Below, piece after piece: positions 6,535-14,699 of a DNA stretch of 24,894 nucleotides. The translations under genes were made by a program, and so were the position numbers. Numbering within the stretch: the first letter of the stretch is position 1; each line of letters begins with the position of its first letter. The stretch comes from Prevotellaceae bacterium UBA1716. Lineage in GTDB: Bacteria > Bacteroidota > Bacteroidia > Bacteroidales > Bacteroidaceae. The stretch lies in contig DCIW01000266.1 of NCBI GenBank assembly GCA_002317225.1, forward strand, positions 1 through 24,894, written 5' to 3'. Below the pieces are notes generated by a model. It saw nothing but the letters and a program-made list of their open reading frames with translations, ran no database searches and was not told the origin of the DNA.

Positions 6535-7697
6535 GTTGTGTATTGTTTGGCCATACCTTCCATACGATGAATCCAGAAGAACTGCCAAGTACGGAAGAGG
6601 GGACTCCAAAGCACTTCGGACGGGCAGATTCGCATGAACTTGATGTTTCGATATGTTCGCCAAATGAAGATGAAGAGTTTGTTGTCATAGCGCCATTTGG
6701 CTATATCACGATCATCGTGACCAAGATTAGCTCCGCGTTCCACTTCTTTGAGCATCAGTCGACCAGTTTTTTCGTTGGAAGGGTAGGGGAGTCGGTCTTC
6801 GGGCATACCAAACACATCTTTCATAATCCACATCACTCCGTGTATCATATTGTTAAGATTGAGTTTGTCGAGCATTATCTGGACTTTCTGAAAGTCTATC
6901 TCGCCTGAATTTATCAACCAATAATAATCCAACAACTGACGAAGACCAATTCCATCATGGAAGAAATGGCGCATAATATGAATCAACTGGAATATCATAT
7001 TGAATTCGCCAGTAGGGACACTTATACGTCCAGCACCATCGGGAAGTTCTTTCCAATTATTCATTTGGACAAGATGTTCATCCTCGCACCAATGTTCGAA
7101 TAAGGTCATCTTTGGAAAACTGAAGAGATAAGTAGGCCAGTAATGACCTTCGACAGCCACATCGCCTAAGGGTTCGAGATGGATATGATGTATTCCAACT
7201 TCAGCATATTTACCATTCATCTTCTTCTGAACCCACTTGATAAATCGAAGACGGTTCTCATTACCGCGATATTTTGGCTCTGTGGCGCTTTTAGCAAGGT
7301 CGTTGTACCATACCCATATATCTATATCTCCGGCTGTTCTACGCGAAGGAATAGGGTAAAGAAGGGCATTTCCCTGACCTTTCAATATACATGAACTCAT
7401 TCCTTCCTTATTCAACCACTTCTGTATCCAGGCAGACTTCTTGTTAAGTTCGGTATTATTGTCTTCTATCTTACTGAGATAACTATACCAAGTGGCAAAT
7501 AAATCAGGGTCCATACCTGTATTTGAAAGGCCACCATAATAATGTACCACATTTTCAACACCACTAAACAACACACCAACAAGGCACTGGCGATCCGCTT
7601 CTTTATATATCTCCAACCATTCGTCTTTAGTGGGGAGAACAGTAAAGGAATCACGAGTACCTACTGATATCTGTAATAATTCGTAGAATAATTTCAT
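6516..7697 (-). CDS. Nucleotidyltransferase-fold protein (NTP_transf_5 family)
   Basis: The 393-residue protein matches the uncharacterised nucleotidyltransferase family NTP_transf_5. The diagnostic stretch is L-K-G-Q-G-N-A-L-L-Y-P (105-115), followed by R-x-x-G-D-I-D-I-W-V (120-129), whose two Asp residues would bind metal. A following H-H-I-H-L-E-P segment (about 168-174) is also typical. The C-terminal half is helical, with many Trp and His residues. No signal peptide or membrane span is seen. The family's substrate is unknown; members often occur in polysaccharide or surface-modification neighbourhoods. It starts 15 bases after comM ends, so the two are probably one transcript. Its final codons overlap the terminator stem shared with groEL. 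Confidence 0.8.
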   Translation of the reverse strand: MKLFYELLQISVGTRDSFTVLPTKDEWLEIYKEADRQCLVGVLFSGVENVVHYYGGLSNTGMDPDLFATWYSYLSKIEDNNTELNKKSAWIQKWLNKEGMSSCILKGQGNALLYPIPSRRTAGDIDIWVWYNDLAKSATEPKYRGNENRLRFIKWVQKKMNGKYAEVGIHHIHLEPLGDVAVEGHYWPTYLFSFPKMTLFEHWCEDEHLVQMNNWKELPDGAGRISVPTGEFNMIFQLIHIMRHFFHDGIGLRQLLDYYWLINSGEIDFQKVQIMLDKLNLNNMIHGVMWIMKDVFGMPEDRLPYPSNEKTGRLMLKEVERGANLGHDDRDIAKWRYDNKLFIFIWRTYRNIKFMRICPSEVLWSPLFRTWQFFWIHRMEGMAKQYTTKEAEQ

Positions 7698-7712
7698 TTT
7701 TGTGTATAAAGT

Positions 7713-9275
7713 CTATTCAAACCAGTTGTCACGGTCCATATTTCTATATCCTATAGCTTCGGCAATATGACTCACCTTGATATTCTCCGAACCTTCAAGG
7801 TCGGCTATGGTTCTTGACACCTTCACTATACGGTCGTAAGCACGGGCACTGAGATTGAAATTCTTCATGGCCGTACGTAATATATTGGTGCATTCAGTAT
7901 CAAGAACGGCATATTTCTGCATGAGTCCGCTTGTCATTTGAGCATTACAATGTATGCCTTTATATTCCTTGAAACGCTCAATCTGAATTTTACGGGCTTG
8001 TATCACGCGTTCTCTAATAGCACTACTACTCTCGCCTTTTGGGGCTGTGGCTATGTCTTCGAACGGAACACTCTCCACCTCAACTTGTATGTCGATACGG
8101 TCCATGAGAGGTCCGCTAATTTTGTTCATATAGCGTTGAATTTGTCCTGGAGTACAAACACATGTATGGGTAGGGTGGTGATGATATCCGCAAGGACAAG
8201 GATTCATACTAGCCACAAGCATAAACGAACAAGGGAGTGTAAGATTATACCGAGCTCGTGAGATAGATATTATTCGGTCTTCAAGCGGTTGGCGAAGTGT
8301 TTCCAAAACCGAACGATTAAACTCAGGCAATTCATCGAGGAAGAGAACTCCATTATGGGCCAAACATATTTCGCCCGGCATAAAGGTATTACCACCTCCG
8401 ACTAGGGCAACATCAGAAATAGTATGATGAGGAGAGCGGAAAGGACGTTGGCTAATCAATGTGGAGTCTTTCTTGAGTTTTCCCGCCACACTATGTATTT
8501 GTGTCGTTTCGAGACTTTCGTGAAGTGATAGGGGAGGAAGAATGGATGGAAGACGTTTTGCCATCATAGATTTACCACAACCTGGACTACCAACAAGAAT
8601 GATATTATGTCCGCCGGCAGCAGCCACTTCAAAGGCACGTTTAACGTTTTGTTGACCTTTAACTTCGTCAAAATCGAAGTCAAATATCGACTGTTGAGCA
8701 AAGAATTCTTCACGAGTATTGACAATAGTCGGTTCCAACTCTATTCTACCCATTATATGAGACAATACCTCGTACAGATTATCTACGCCATATACTTTTA
8801 CTTTATCAACTACAGCCGCTTCACGAGCGTTATCAGTAGAAACGAATATAGAGTCAAATCCCATACTACGAGCCTTGATAGCGATTGGCAACACACCTTT
8901 AACGGGAAGAATTCTACCATCAAGACCAAGTTCACCAACAAACATCATACGACTTACATCTATTCCGTCAGCCAACTTTATTAAACCATACGATAGAAGT
9001 ATTCCTACCGCCATCGGGAGGTCAAAACCTGAACCTTCTTTCTTTATATCAGCTGGAGAAAGATTGATAACAAGTGACATATTAGGAAGCTTATATCCTA
9101 ATTGTCTTATAGCTGAATATATACGTTCCTGACTTTCGCGAACGGCATTATCTGGCAAACCGACTATACAGAAGCGAAGGTTATTCATTCCATTGTATGA
9201 ATAAGTATCCGCTTCGACAGTGACTGGTATCGCATCCAAACCTTGTAGTGTGGCAGTAGGAACTTTGACAAGCAT
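7713..9275 (-). CDS. comM: ComM/YifB-family AAA+ ATPase (Mg-chelatase-like)
   Basis: The 520-residue protein has the full YifB/ComM architecture: an N-terminal Lon-protease-like domain (about 1-170), a central Mg-chelatase-type AAA+ domain, and a C-terminal helical domain. Walker A is GSPGCGKS (229-236) and Walker B is LFLDE (311-315). The sensor segment is ASMNPCPCG (355-363), and with Cys372 and Cys374 it gives four closely spaced cysteines that may bind zinc. In proteobacteria ComM is a hexameric branch-migration helicase that widens recombination tracts during natural transformation. In Bacteroidales its job is less clear, but a DNA-recombination role is the best guess. The ATG at 9275 gives the conserved MLVKVPTATLQGLDAIPV start. 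It leads a two-gene unit. Confidence 0.92.
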   Translation of the reverse strand: MLVKVPTATLQGLDAIPVTVEADTYSYNGMNNLRFCIVGLPDNAVRESQERIYSAIRQLGYKLPNMSLVINLSPADIKKEGSGFDLPMAVGILLSYGLIKLADGIDVSRMMFVGELGLDGRILPVKGVLPIAIKARSMGFDSIFVSTDNAREAAVVDKVKVYGVDNLYEVLSHIMGRIELEPTIVNTREEFFAQQSIFDFDFDEVKGQQNVKRAFEVAAAGGHNIILVGSPGCGKSMMAKRLPSILPPLSLHESLETTQIHSVAGKLKKDSTLISQRPFRSPHHTISDVALVGGGNTFMPGEICLAHNGVLFLDELPEFNRSVLETLRQPLEDRIISISRARYNLTLPCSFMLVASMNPCPCGYHHHPTHTCVCTPGQIQRYMNKISGPLMDRIDIQVEVESVPFEDIATAPKGESSSAIRERVIQARKIQIERFKEYKGIHCNAQMTSGLMQKYAVLDTECTNILRTAMKNFNLSARAYDRIVKVSRTIADLEGSENIKVSHIAEAIGYRNMDRDNWFE

Positions 9276-9321
9276 ATGAATGTTGTAAACTTAAATATAA
9301 ATAATGATGAACTATATATTT

Positions 9322-9362
9322 GGAGTATTAGTCATATATTTATTTTCATATTGACTAACTCC
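9322..9362. promoter_or_regulatory. Inverted repeat upstream of comM
   Basis: GGAGT-AT-TAGTCA (9322-9334) pairs with TGACTA-ACTCC (9352-9362): 11 pairs with a two-base bulge and a 17-base spacer. It lies between the wzc terminator and comM. It could be an operator or a leader hairpin; no terminator T-run accompanies it. Confidence 0.4.
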
Positions 9363-9369
9363 TAATAAA

Positions 9370-9413
9370 AAAACGACCAGCAAACATTATTTTATTAATT
9401 TGCTGGCCGTTTT
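9370..9413 (-). terminator. Intrinsic terminator of the HAD-wza-wzc operon
   Basis: Read on the - strand, AAAACGGCCAGCAAA pairs with TTTGCTGGTCGTTTT (one G-U pair) around a 14-base loop, followed by a run of T. It starts about 30 bases after the wzc stop codon. Confidence 0.88.
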
Positions 9414-9442
9414 AACTATTATCTTTTTAAGAGTAATATCAA

Positions 9443-11956
9443 TTAAGCTTTAGAGTCTGTTGCCTCTACCTTTGGCTCAGCAGAATCCTTTGATTTCTTA
9501 CTCTTTTTCTTGCCTTTCTTCGAACCATAACCGTAGCCATAGCCATAACCGTAGCCGTAACCATAACCGTAGCCATAACCGTAACTCTTTCCGTAACCGT
9601 AACCATAACCATACTTATATGTATGCTTACGCTTAGAAAGGTCAATACCATTGATTACGATACAGAGTTGGTCAAACTTCTTGTCAATCTTGAGCTTGTT
9701 GACATAGTCAAGGGCAGCCTTTGGAGTTACATCACAACGACAAACATATACACAGATATCAGCAATACGACTGATAATATCTGAGTCTGTTACCATTGCG
9801 ATAGGAGCTGTATCGACGATGATGTAATCGTATTTAGCACGAAGATCAACCATCAATTTGTCAAGAGTGTCGCGTGATACCAACTCAGTTGGGTTTGGAG
9901 GAATAACACCACCAGGGAGGATATCAAGATTCTTACTCAACTCTGATGTCTGGATGAGTGAGTCGATTGGATATTCCTGAGGACTACTCAAGTAGTTTGA
10001 AATACCAAGCATTGACTTACTCAAGTTGAATACCTTATTCAAACCTGGCTTACGAATATCAAGACCGATAATCAATACTTTCTTATCAAGGAATGCAAGA
10101 CTGACAGCTAAGTTACCGGCTATATAAGACTTACCTTCCGAAGGTTGGGTAGATGTAAACTGAATAACCTTCTGTCCTTCCTTAAGCATAAAGAGAAGGT
10201 TAGTTCGAAGTCCACGGAATGACTCTTCATTAAGTTCATTTCTATTTTCACGAACAACGATTGAACCACCCTTAGTATTTGAAAGTGGAAGTTCACCAAC
10301 CACTGGTACATCAGTAATCTTACGAATATCATCACGATTTTCAATCTGATATTTGAGAGACTCGATTACCCAAATGATGAGGAATGGAATGATAAGACCA
10401 ACTGCAAGAGCGATAAGATAAATACGCTGTGAGTTTGGACCTACAAAACTTGACATTCTTGGTGTTTCAATCATACGACCGTTATTAGCAGTAGCGGCAA
10501 GAGTGATGACATTTTCCTCACGCTTCTGGAGAAGCATCATATAGAGGTCAGACTTAATTGTCTGCTGACGGTCCATTGAAATAATCTGCTTTTCCTGGAT
10601 TGGGGCACTACTGATACGACTCTGATATGCACCAGCCTGAGCACTGAGATTACTCTGCTGAATACGGAGACCGCGGAGTGTACCATCAATACTAGAGTTT
10701 ACAGAAGAATGAAGAGCACCAATCTGTTCGTTCAAACGCTGAACTACAGGGTTAGCCTCACTCGAAGTCTGCAACAAACGCTTACGCTCAAGTACGAGGT
10801 CATTATACTGATTGATAGTAGAATTGAGAGACTGATCCTCAAAACCTACAACAGGAATAACATCATCCTTATTAGATGGATTATTAATATATTCCTTAAG
10901 TGACTGAGCAAGATTAGCCTGTGTACTGGTTTCTGCACGCTGATTGTCATAAGTGGCCTTTTGAGATATAGCTACAGAAGCATCACTTGCACCATTAACC
11001 AAACCAGAACGCTGCTTATAACTTGCAATCTGACCTTCAGTACTACTAAGTTCATCATTGATAACACGAATTCGGTTATTAATAAAGTCAGCAGTACGAC
11101 GAGCAACTGTATTCTTAACTTCGTTAGCATCAGCATTATAATCATCTACAAGACGATTGATAAAGTCAATACCACGCTGAGGAACTGTCTCATGAACAGA
11201 AAGAGTAGCAATTGTTGTAGTTTCTGAAAGAGGAACAACATTCAAGTTACCAGCAAATGAAGAAGCTACTTTATTTGGAGAACTGATAGTTGCCAAAAGG
11301 AATACATCCTGAGTAGGAGTAGCTACTGAGTCATTTTTAGTAAATGAGATAGTACCTACAGGTAATGACATGTTAGCAGGAAGTTTCTTAATAGTCTGTG
11401 TCTTAAATTGTCCCTTACCATACGAAGCTTCAACAAAAAGACTTCCATCCTTCTTGTAATTTACAGTAAGATCAATATCAGAACTCAAATTCTCCGCAAC
11501 ACCTGATGGGAATGAAATAATAACAGGAGCTGTCTTATAACAAGGAATCTTATATCCAAATGACTGCTTGTAATATGTAGAAACATAGAGATTAAGGTCA
11601 TTAACTACTTCCTTCACAAGAGTACGAGTCTTGAGAATCTCCATTTCGTTTTCAAAATTGTGTGAAGTAGCAATATAACCGATATCAAGCATATCAGACA
11701 TTGCAGACATCGCAGCATTTCTTGATCTGTTGTCGCTATCCTTAATAAGAACAGAACCAGACACATTATAAATAGGTGTTTGGAAACGCAGATAAATAAA
11801 AGCTGCAATCAAGCAAATAATAATACTTACAACAAACCAAGGCCAATGGAGAGTGACCATAAAAAGAATCTTACTAAGATCGAAGAAACTTTCTTCTTCT
11901 TCTTGCTGTGTATTCAGATTAATCTGTGGCTGTGAAGTTGTCTTTGTAGTATCCAT
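9443..11956 (-). CDS. wzc: Wzc-like polysaccharide co-polymerase / BY tyrosine autokinase
   Basis: The 837-residue inner-membrane protein controls chain length and export of a capsule or exopolysaccharide. It has an N-terminal Wzz domain with TM1 (about 36-57), a long periplasmic helical region (about 58-510), TM2 (about 512-534) and a cytoplasmic BY-kinase domain. The kinase shows the E-x-x-R-x-x-R oligomer motif (578-584), Walker A STQPSEGKS (602-610), an A' motif around LDIRKP (632-637) and Walker B YIIVDTAP (711-718). In the A' motif the first Asp of the usual DxDxR is Gly631. The tail holds (YG)4-KS-(YG)10 (782-811) and then a Lys-rich segment. This tyrosine cluster is the expected autophosphorylation site, unusually regular here. 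It is last in the operon, 24 bases after the wza-like gene. Confidence 0.95.
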   Translation of the reverse strand: MDTTKTTSQPQINLNTQQEEEESFFDLSKILFMVTLHWPWFVVSIIICLIAAFIYLRFQTPIYNVSGSVLIKDSDNRSRNAAMSAMSDMLDIGYIATSHNFENEMEILKTRTLVKEVVNDLNLYVSTYYKQSFGYKIPCYKTAPVIISFPSGVAENLSSDIDLTVNYKKDGSLFVEASYGKGQFKTQTIKKLPANMSLPVGTISFTKNDSVATPTQDVFLLATISSPNKVASSFAGNLNVVPLSETTTIATLSVHETVPQRGIDFINRLVDDYNADANEVKNTVARRTADFINNRIRVINDELSSTEGQIASYKQRSGLVNGASDASVAISQKATYDNQRAETSTQANLAQSLKEYINNPSNKDDVIPVVGFEDQSLNSTINQYNDLVLERKRLLQTSSEANPVVQRLNEQIGALHSSVNSSIDGTLRGLRIQQSNLSAQAGAYQSRISSAPIQEKQIISMDRQQTIKSDLYMMLLQKREENVITLAATANNGRMIETPRMSSFVGPNSQRIYLIALAVGLIIPFLIIWVIESLKYQIENRDDIRKITDVPVVGELPLSNTKGGSIVVRENRNELNEESFRGLRTNLLFMLKEGQKVIQFTSTQPSEGKSYIAGNLAVSLAFLDKKVLIIGLDIRKPGLNKVFNLSKSMLGISNYLSSPQEYPIDSLIQTSELSKNLDILPGGVIPPNPTELVSRDTLDKLMVDLRAKYDYIIVDTAPIAMVTDSDIISRIADICVYVCRCDVTPKAALDYVNKLKIDKKFDQLCIVINGIDLSKRKHTYKYGYGYGYGKSYGYGYGYGYGYGYGYGYGYGSKKGKKKSKKSKDSAEPKVEATDSKA
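9524..9613 (-). repeat. (Tyr-Gly)n coding repeat in the wzc tail
   Basis: Fourteen Tyr-Gly codon pairs are written with a mix of TAT/TAC and GGT/GGC (one GGA), interrupted once by Lys-Ser. The mixed codons make it a degenerate 6-bp repeat, so amino-acid selection rather than recent slippage probably maintains it, although length change by slippage remains possible. Confidence 0.9.
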
Positions 11957-11980
11957 TAATTATTATATATTAATATGTTA

Positions 11981-12775
11981 CTATTTTGTATAACGAACAA
12001 TTGTAGCAATCAAAGAGCCGAGTGAGATGAGTGATGAAATAGAAGTCAACCACAACTGAGTCGAAGCACCAGTATTAGAGAACTTAGCCTTTGTCTTGTT
12101 AGGTGTAACGTATACCACATCATTCTGCTGCAACTGATAGAGTGGGTTGTAGATGATTGTAGCATCCGTAAGGTCCATTGTATAGATATGACGCTTTCCC
12201 TTGTCATCCTCACGAATGAGCTTTACGTTGTCACGTCGACCATAAATTGACATATCGCCACCAAGAGCAAGAGCTTCGAGAATATTAACCTTTTCATTCT
12301 TGATAGTAAACTGTCCTGGCTTATTTACTTCACCAAGAACAGTAATCTTGAACTCAGGCATACGAACCATTACTACAGGAGTTTCCTTGAGATAAGTCTT
12401 AAGTTTATCCTTAATCATCTCTTCGCATTCGTTCTTTGTCAAACCCTCAACTGTGAGGCGACCAAGAATAGGAAAATCAATTGTTCCGTCGTTATCTACA
12501 AGATAAGTTTCAAGACTACCCTGTGTAGTTGCCTTATTGTTATCAATACTTACTGAACGTCCAAGATTAAAGTGTGCAGAAGCAGAAGGATCGGATGTAT
12601 TAACTGTAATAGTCAAGATATCCTTTGGCATAATCTTAGCATCATAAAGGTCTGTGTTCTGATTCAATGAATTAGCATATTCATGATTCTGAATATATGG
12701 CACCTTACGATAAGAATTACATGCTGTCAATGAGAGCATCGCACAAATTGCAACAATTTTCAAAAATGATTTCAT
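11981..12775 (-). CDS. wza: Wza-like polysaccharide export lipoprotein
   Basis: A 264-residue outer-membrane export protein of the Poly_export/SLBB type. Starting from the ATG at 12775, a lipoprotein signal ends in the lipobox L-T-A-C (Cys19). A TTG two codons earlier is possible but unnecessary. The Poly_export domain covers about residues 45-125 and an SLBB domain about 143-195 (ITVLGEVNKPGQF begins it). A hydrophobic C-terminal segment (about 235-258) could be the outer-membrane helix. At 264 residues it is shorter than E. coli Wza (about 380), as is usual for Bacteroidales homologues with one SLBB domain. It partners the downstream Wzc-like kinase to form the trans-envelope export complex. 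Confidence 0.92.
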   Translation of the reverse strand: MKSFLKIVAICAMLSLTACNSYRKVPYIQNHEYANSLNQNTDLYDAKIMPKDILTITVNTSDPSASAHFNLGRSVSIDNNKATTQGSLETYLVDNDGTIDFPILGRLTVEGLTKNECEEMIKDKLKTYLKETPVVMVRMPEFKITVLGEVNKPGQFTIKNEKVNILEALALGGDMSIYGRRDNVKLIREDDKGKRHIYTMDLTDATIIYNPLYQLQQNDVVYVTPNKTKAKFSNTGASTQLWLTSISSLISLGSLIATIVRYTK

Positions 12776-12824
12776 TTTCAATTCTTCTTTATTGTTTTGT
12801 TATATAAATTCTAAAAATAATCTT

Positions 12825-13265
12825 TTATCCAAAAATTTTCTGTAAGAAAGACTTCTTCTTGTTATACTGAGCAGCAGCTTCAGCATCTTCCTCATAATGA
12901 TCCACAAGATCGTGATAAGTCAATTTGTTCTTTATCATCTGATAAATTGTACCCCAATCAGGAAGACCGCCAAGATTTCTGTCATCAATAAACATATCAA
13001 CCTTGAGTTTTCTTGAGTAACTCAAGTTGTTTTCAGTATCTTCTTCTGGAAAATCCAAATTGGCAGCATAAAATTCAAGACCACGTTCCTTACAGAAATC
13101 AACTGCTTCCTGTAGTAAGTCACCTGTGCGGCAACTCCACAAAATAAGTCTGTGACCATCGTTTTGAATCTTTTTAAGTGTCTCGATAGCAAAAGGAATT
13201 TCCTTACCGATATCAGGATACTTATGTTCAACGATAGTTCCATCAAAATCAATTGCAATATTCAT
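12825..13265 (-). CDS. BT0820-like HAD-superfamily hydrolase
   Basis: The 146-residue protein is a minimal HAD phosphatase. Motif I is D-F-D-G-T with Asp6 and Asp8 as nucleophile and acid, motif II is Ser44 in L-W-S-C-R, a Lys is at 86 or 88, and motif IV is D-M-F-I-D-D-R (90-96) with Asp94 and Asp95. It resembles the compact BT0820 type from Bacteroides, whose substrate is not known to me. There is little room for a cap domain, so it could act on phosphosugars or small macromolecular phosphates. A Lys-rich tail ends the protein. It is the first gene of the operon, with a consensus -7 element 43 bases upstream, and the wza-like gene starts 49 bases after it ends. This position suggests a link to polysaccharide precursor metabolism, which is inference. 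Confidence 0.85.
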   Translation of the reverse strand: MNIAIDFDGTIVEHKYPDIGKEIPFAIETLKKIQNDGHRLILWSCRTGDLLQEAVDFCKERGLEFYAANLDFPEEDTENNLSYSRKLKVDMFIDDRNLGGLPDWGTIYQMIKNKLTYHDLVDHYEEDAEAAAQYNKKKSFLQKIFG

Positions 13266-13307
13266 TTGTTTACGTACGTATTATTCCTAATAATTATATT
13301 TAGCGTG

Positions 13308-13315
13308 CAAAGATA
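13308..13315 (-). promoter_or_regulatory. -7 element of the HAD-wza-wzc operon
   Basis: On the - strand TATCTTTG matches TAnnTTTG exactly and is followed by GC. Transcription would begin near 13300, giving a leader of about 35 bases. No TTTG -33 box is evident. Confidence 0.6.
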
Positions 13316-13557
13316 GTGATAATTATTTGAATTAACTTTATTTAAAACGGAATTTAACCGAATTTGCACATAAATTTAAATAATAATTACCATTATATTT
13401 GATTTTGATACTTATATATTGTCATGATGTATATTTAACACAAATAATATCTTATATGAAGTTTTATTATAAATATGGAAAGAATTACACATCATAACCC
13501 TATTAAAAATTGCTATTAACAAGCAAAAACAGCATATTAACAGCAATATAAAAAGTA
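13316..13557. other. AT-rich non-coding gap between recA and the HAD gene
   Basis: No gene, tRNA or repeat array is seen. A minor feature is a pair of similar segments near 13510-13548 (TATTAACA in each, bounded by ATTGCT and AGCAAT). The rest is plain AT-rich sequence. Confidence 0.5.
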
Positions 13558-13592
13558 AGTAGGTGTCCACATAAAATGTTTGAACACCTACT
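13558..13592 (-). terminator. recA terminator
   Basis: AGTAGGTGT (13558-13566) pairs with ACACCTACT (13584-13592). Read on the - strand, a T-rich stretch follows. It starts 13 bases after the recA stop codon. Confidence 0.75.
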
Positions 13593-13604
13593 CAATTAGA
13601 AGTA

Positions 13605-14651
13605 TTAATTTTCAGAAGTTGATTCCGATTCGTCTGCTTCTTTAGAAACCAAATCCAAATCAGTATTTGCCAACTTAGCAAGAAGTTTCTTTTCAATTTC
13701 CTCAGCCAACTCAGGGTTATCAAGCATGAGTTTCTTTGTGGCATCACGACCTTGGGCGAGTTTGCTTCCTTCATAACTGAACCAAGAACCAGATTTCTTG
13801 ATAATACCTGTAGCAACACCGAGGTCAACAATTTCGCCACTGCGACTGATACCTTCGCCATACATGATGTCAAACTCGCACTTACGGAATGGAGGAGCAA
13901 CCTTGTTCTTTACTATCTTCACTTTAACGAGATTACCAAGAATCTCTTCACCGTTCTTGATTACCGAACTCTTACGAATATCAATTCGTACCGAAGCATA
14001 GAACTTGAGAGCATTACCACCAGTTGTTGTTTCAGGATTGCCAAACATAACACCAATCTTTTCACGCAACTGATTGATAAAGATACAAGTAGTTTTAGTC
14101 TTGCTGATAGTAGAAGTAAGCTTTCGGAGTGCCTGACTCATAAGACGAGCCTGAAGACCCACCTTATTATCACCCATATCACCTTCAATTTCTGCCTTAG
14201 GAGTGAGTGCTGCAACTGAGTCGATAACTACAATATCAACTGCAGAAGAACGGATAAGATTATCTGCAATCTCAAGAGCTTGTTCACCATTATCTGGTTG
14301 ACTCACATAGAGATTATCAGTATCTACACCAAGTTTTGCTGCATAGAAACGGTCGAAAGCATGTTCTGCATCAATAAATGCTGCGATACCACCAGCCTTT
14401 TGACATTCAGCTATAGCATGAATTGCAAGTGTAGTCTTACCCGAAGATTCAGGACCATAAATTTCGATGATACGGCCCTTTGGATAGCCACCTACACCAA
14501 GTGCAGCGTTAAGTCCAATAGAACCAGTAGGAATCACTTCTATATTTTCAACCTTTTCATCTCCAAGTCTCATGATAGAACCATGACCAAAATCCTTTTC
14601 AATCTTAGCCAATGCAGCTTGAAGAGCTTTAAGTTTATTAGCGTCTGCCAT
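13605..14651 (-). CDS. recA: RecA recombinase
   Basis: The 348-residue protein is the cytoplasmic strand-exchange ATPase for homologous recombination and SOS signalling. The N-terminal helix (KLKALQAALAKIEKDFGHG) forms the polymerisation region. Walker A is GPESSGKTT (66-74). The following segments AFIDAEHAFD and IVVIDSVAAL (Walker B), the Q-L-R-E-K-I-G-V-M-F-G loop 2 start and the GGNALKFYASVR segment are all canonical. The C-terminal tail is acidic and Ser-rich (KEADESESTSEN). Length is normal. The gene starts 48 bases after the upstream synthase gene stops; that gap holds a heptamer tandem repeat. Read-through from the upstream gene is likely, as I see no separate promoter. No SOS box can be judged, because Bacteroidetes LexA boxes are not standard. 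Confidence 0.98.
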   Translation of the reverse strand: MADANKLKALQAALAKIEKDFGHGSIMRLGDEKVENIEVIPTGSIGLNAALGVGGYPKGRIIEIYGPESSGKTTLAIHAIAECQKAGGIAAFIDAEHAFDRFYAAKLGVDTDNLYVSQPDNGEQALEIADNLIRSSAVDIVVIDSVAALTPKAEIEGDMGDNKVGLQARLMSQALRKLTSTISKTKTTCIFINQLREKIGVMFGNPETTTGGNALKFYASVRIDIRKSSVIKNGEEILGNLVKVKIVKNKVAPPFRKCEFDIMYGEGISRSGEIVDLGVATGIIKKSGSWFSYEGSKLAQGRDATKKLMLDNPELAEEIEKKLLAKLANTDLDLVSKEADESESTSEN

Positions 14652-14661
14652 ATATATTTAA

Positions 14662-14696
14662 GAGTTATGAGTTATAAGTTAAGAATTATGAGAGAT
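14662..14696 (-). repeat. Heptamer tandem repeat in the recA leader
   Basis: On the + strand the units read GAGTTAT, GAGTTAT, AAGTTAA, GAATTAT, GAGAGAT. They fill most of the 48-base gap before recA. Confidence 0.6.
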
Positions 14697-14699
14697 GTA

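Noticed and set aside
9466..9651. Second - strand frame across the YG repeat (Val/Met/Thr repeats)
   Set aside because: It is the frame-shifted reading of the repetitive wzc tail and has no independent support.
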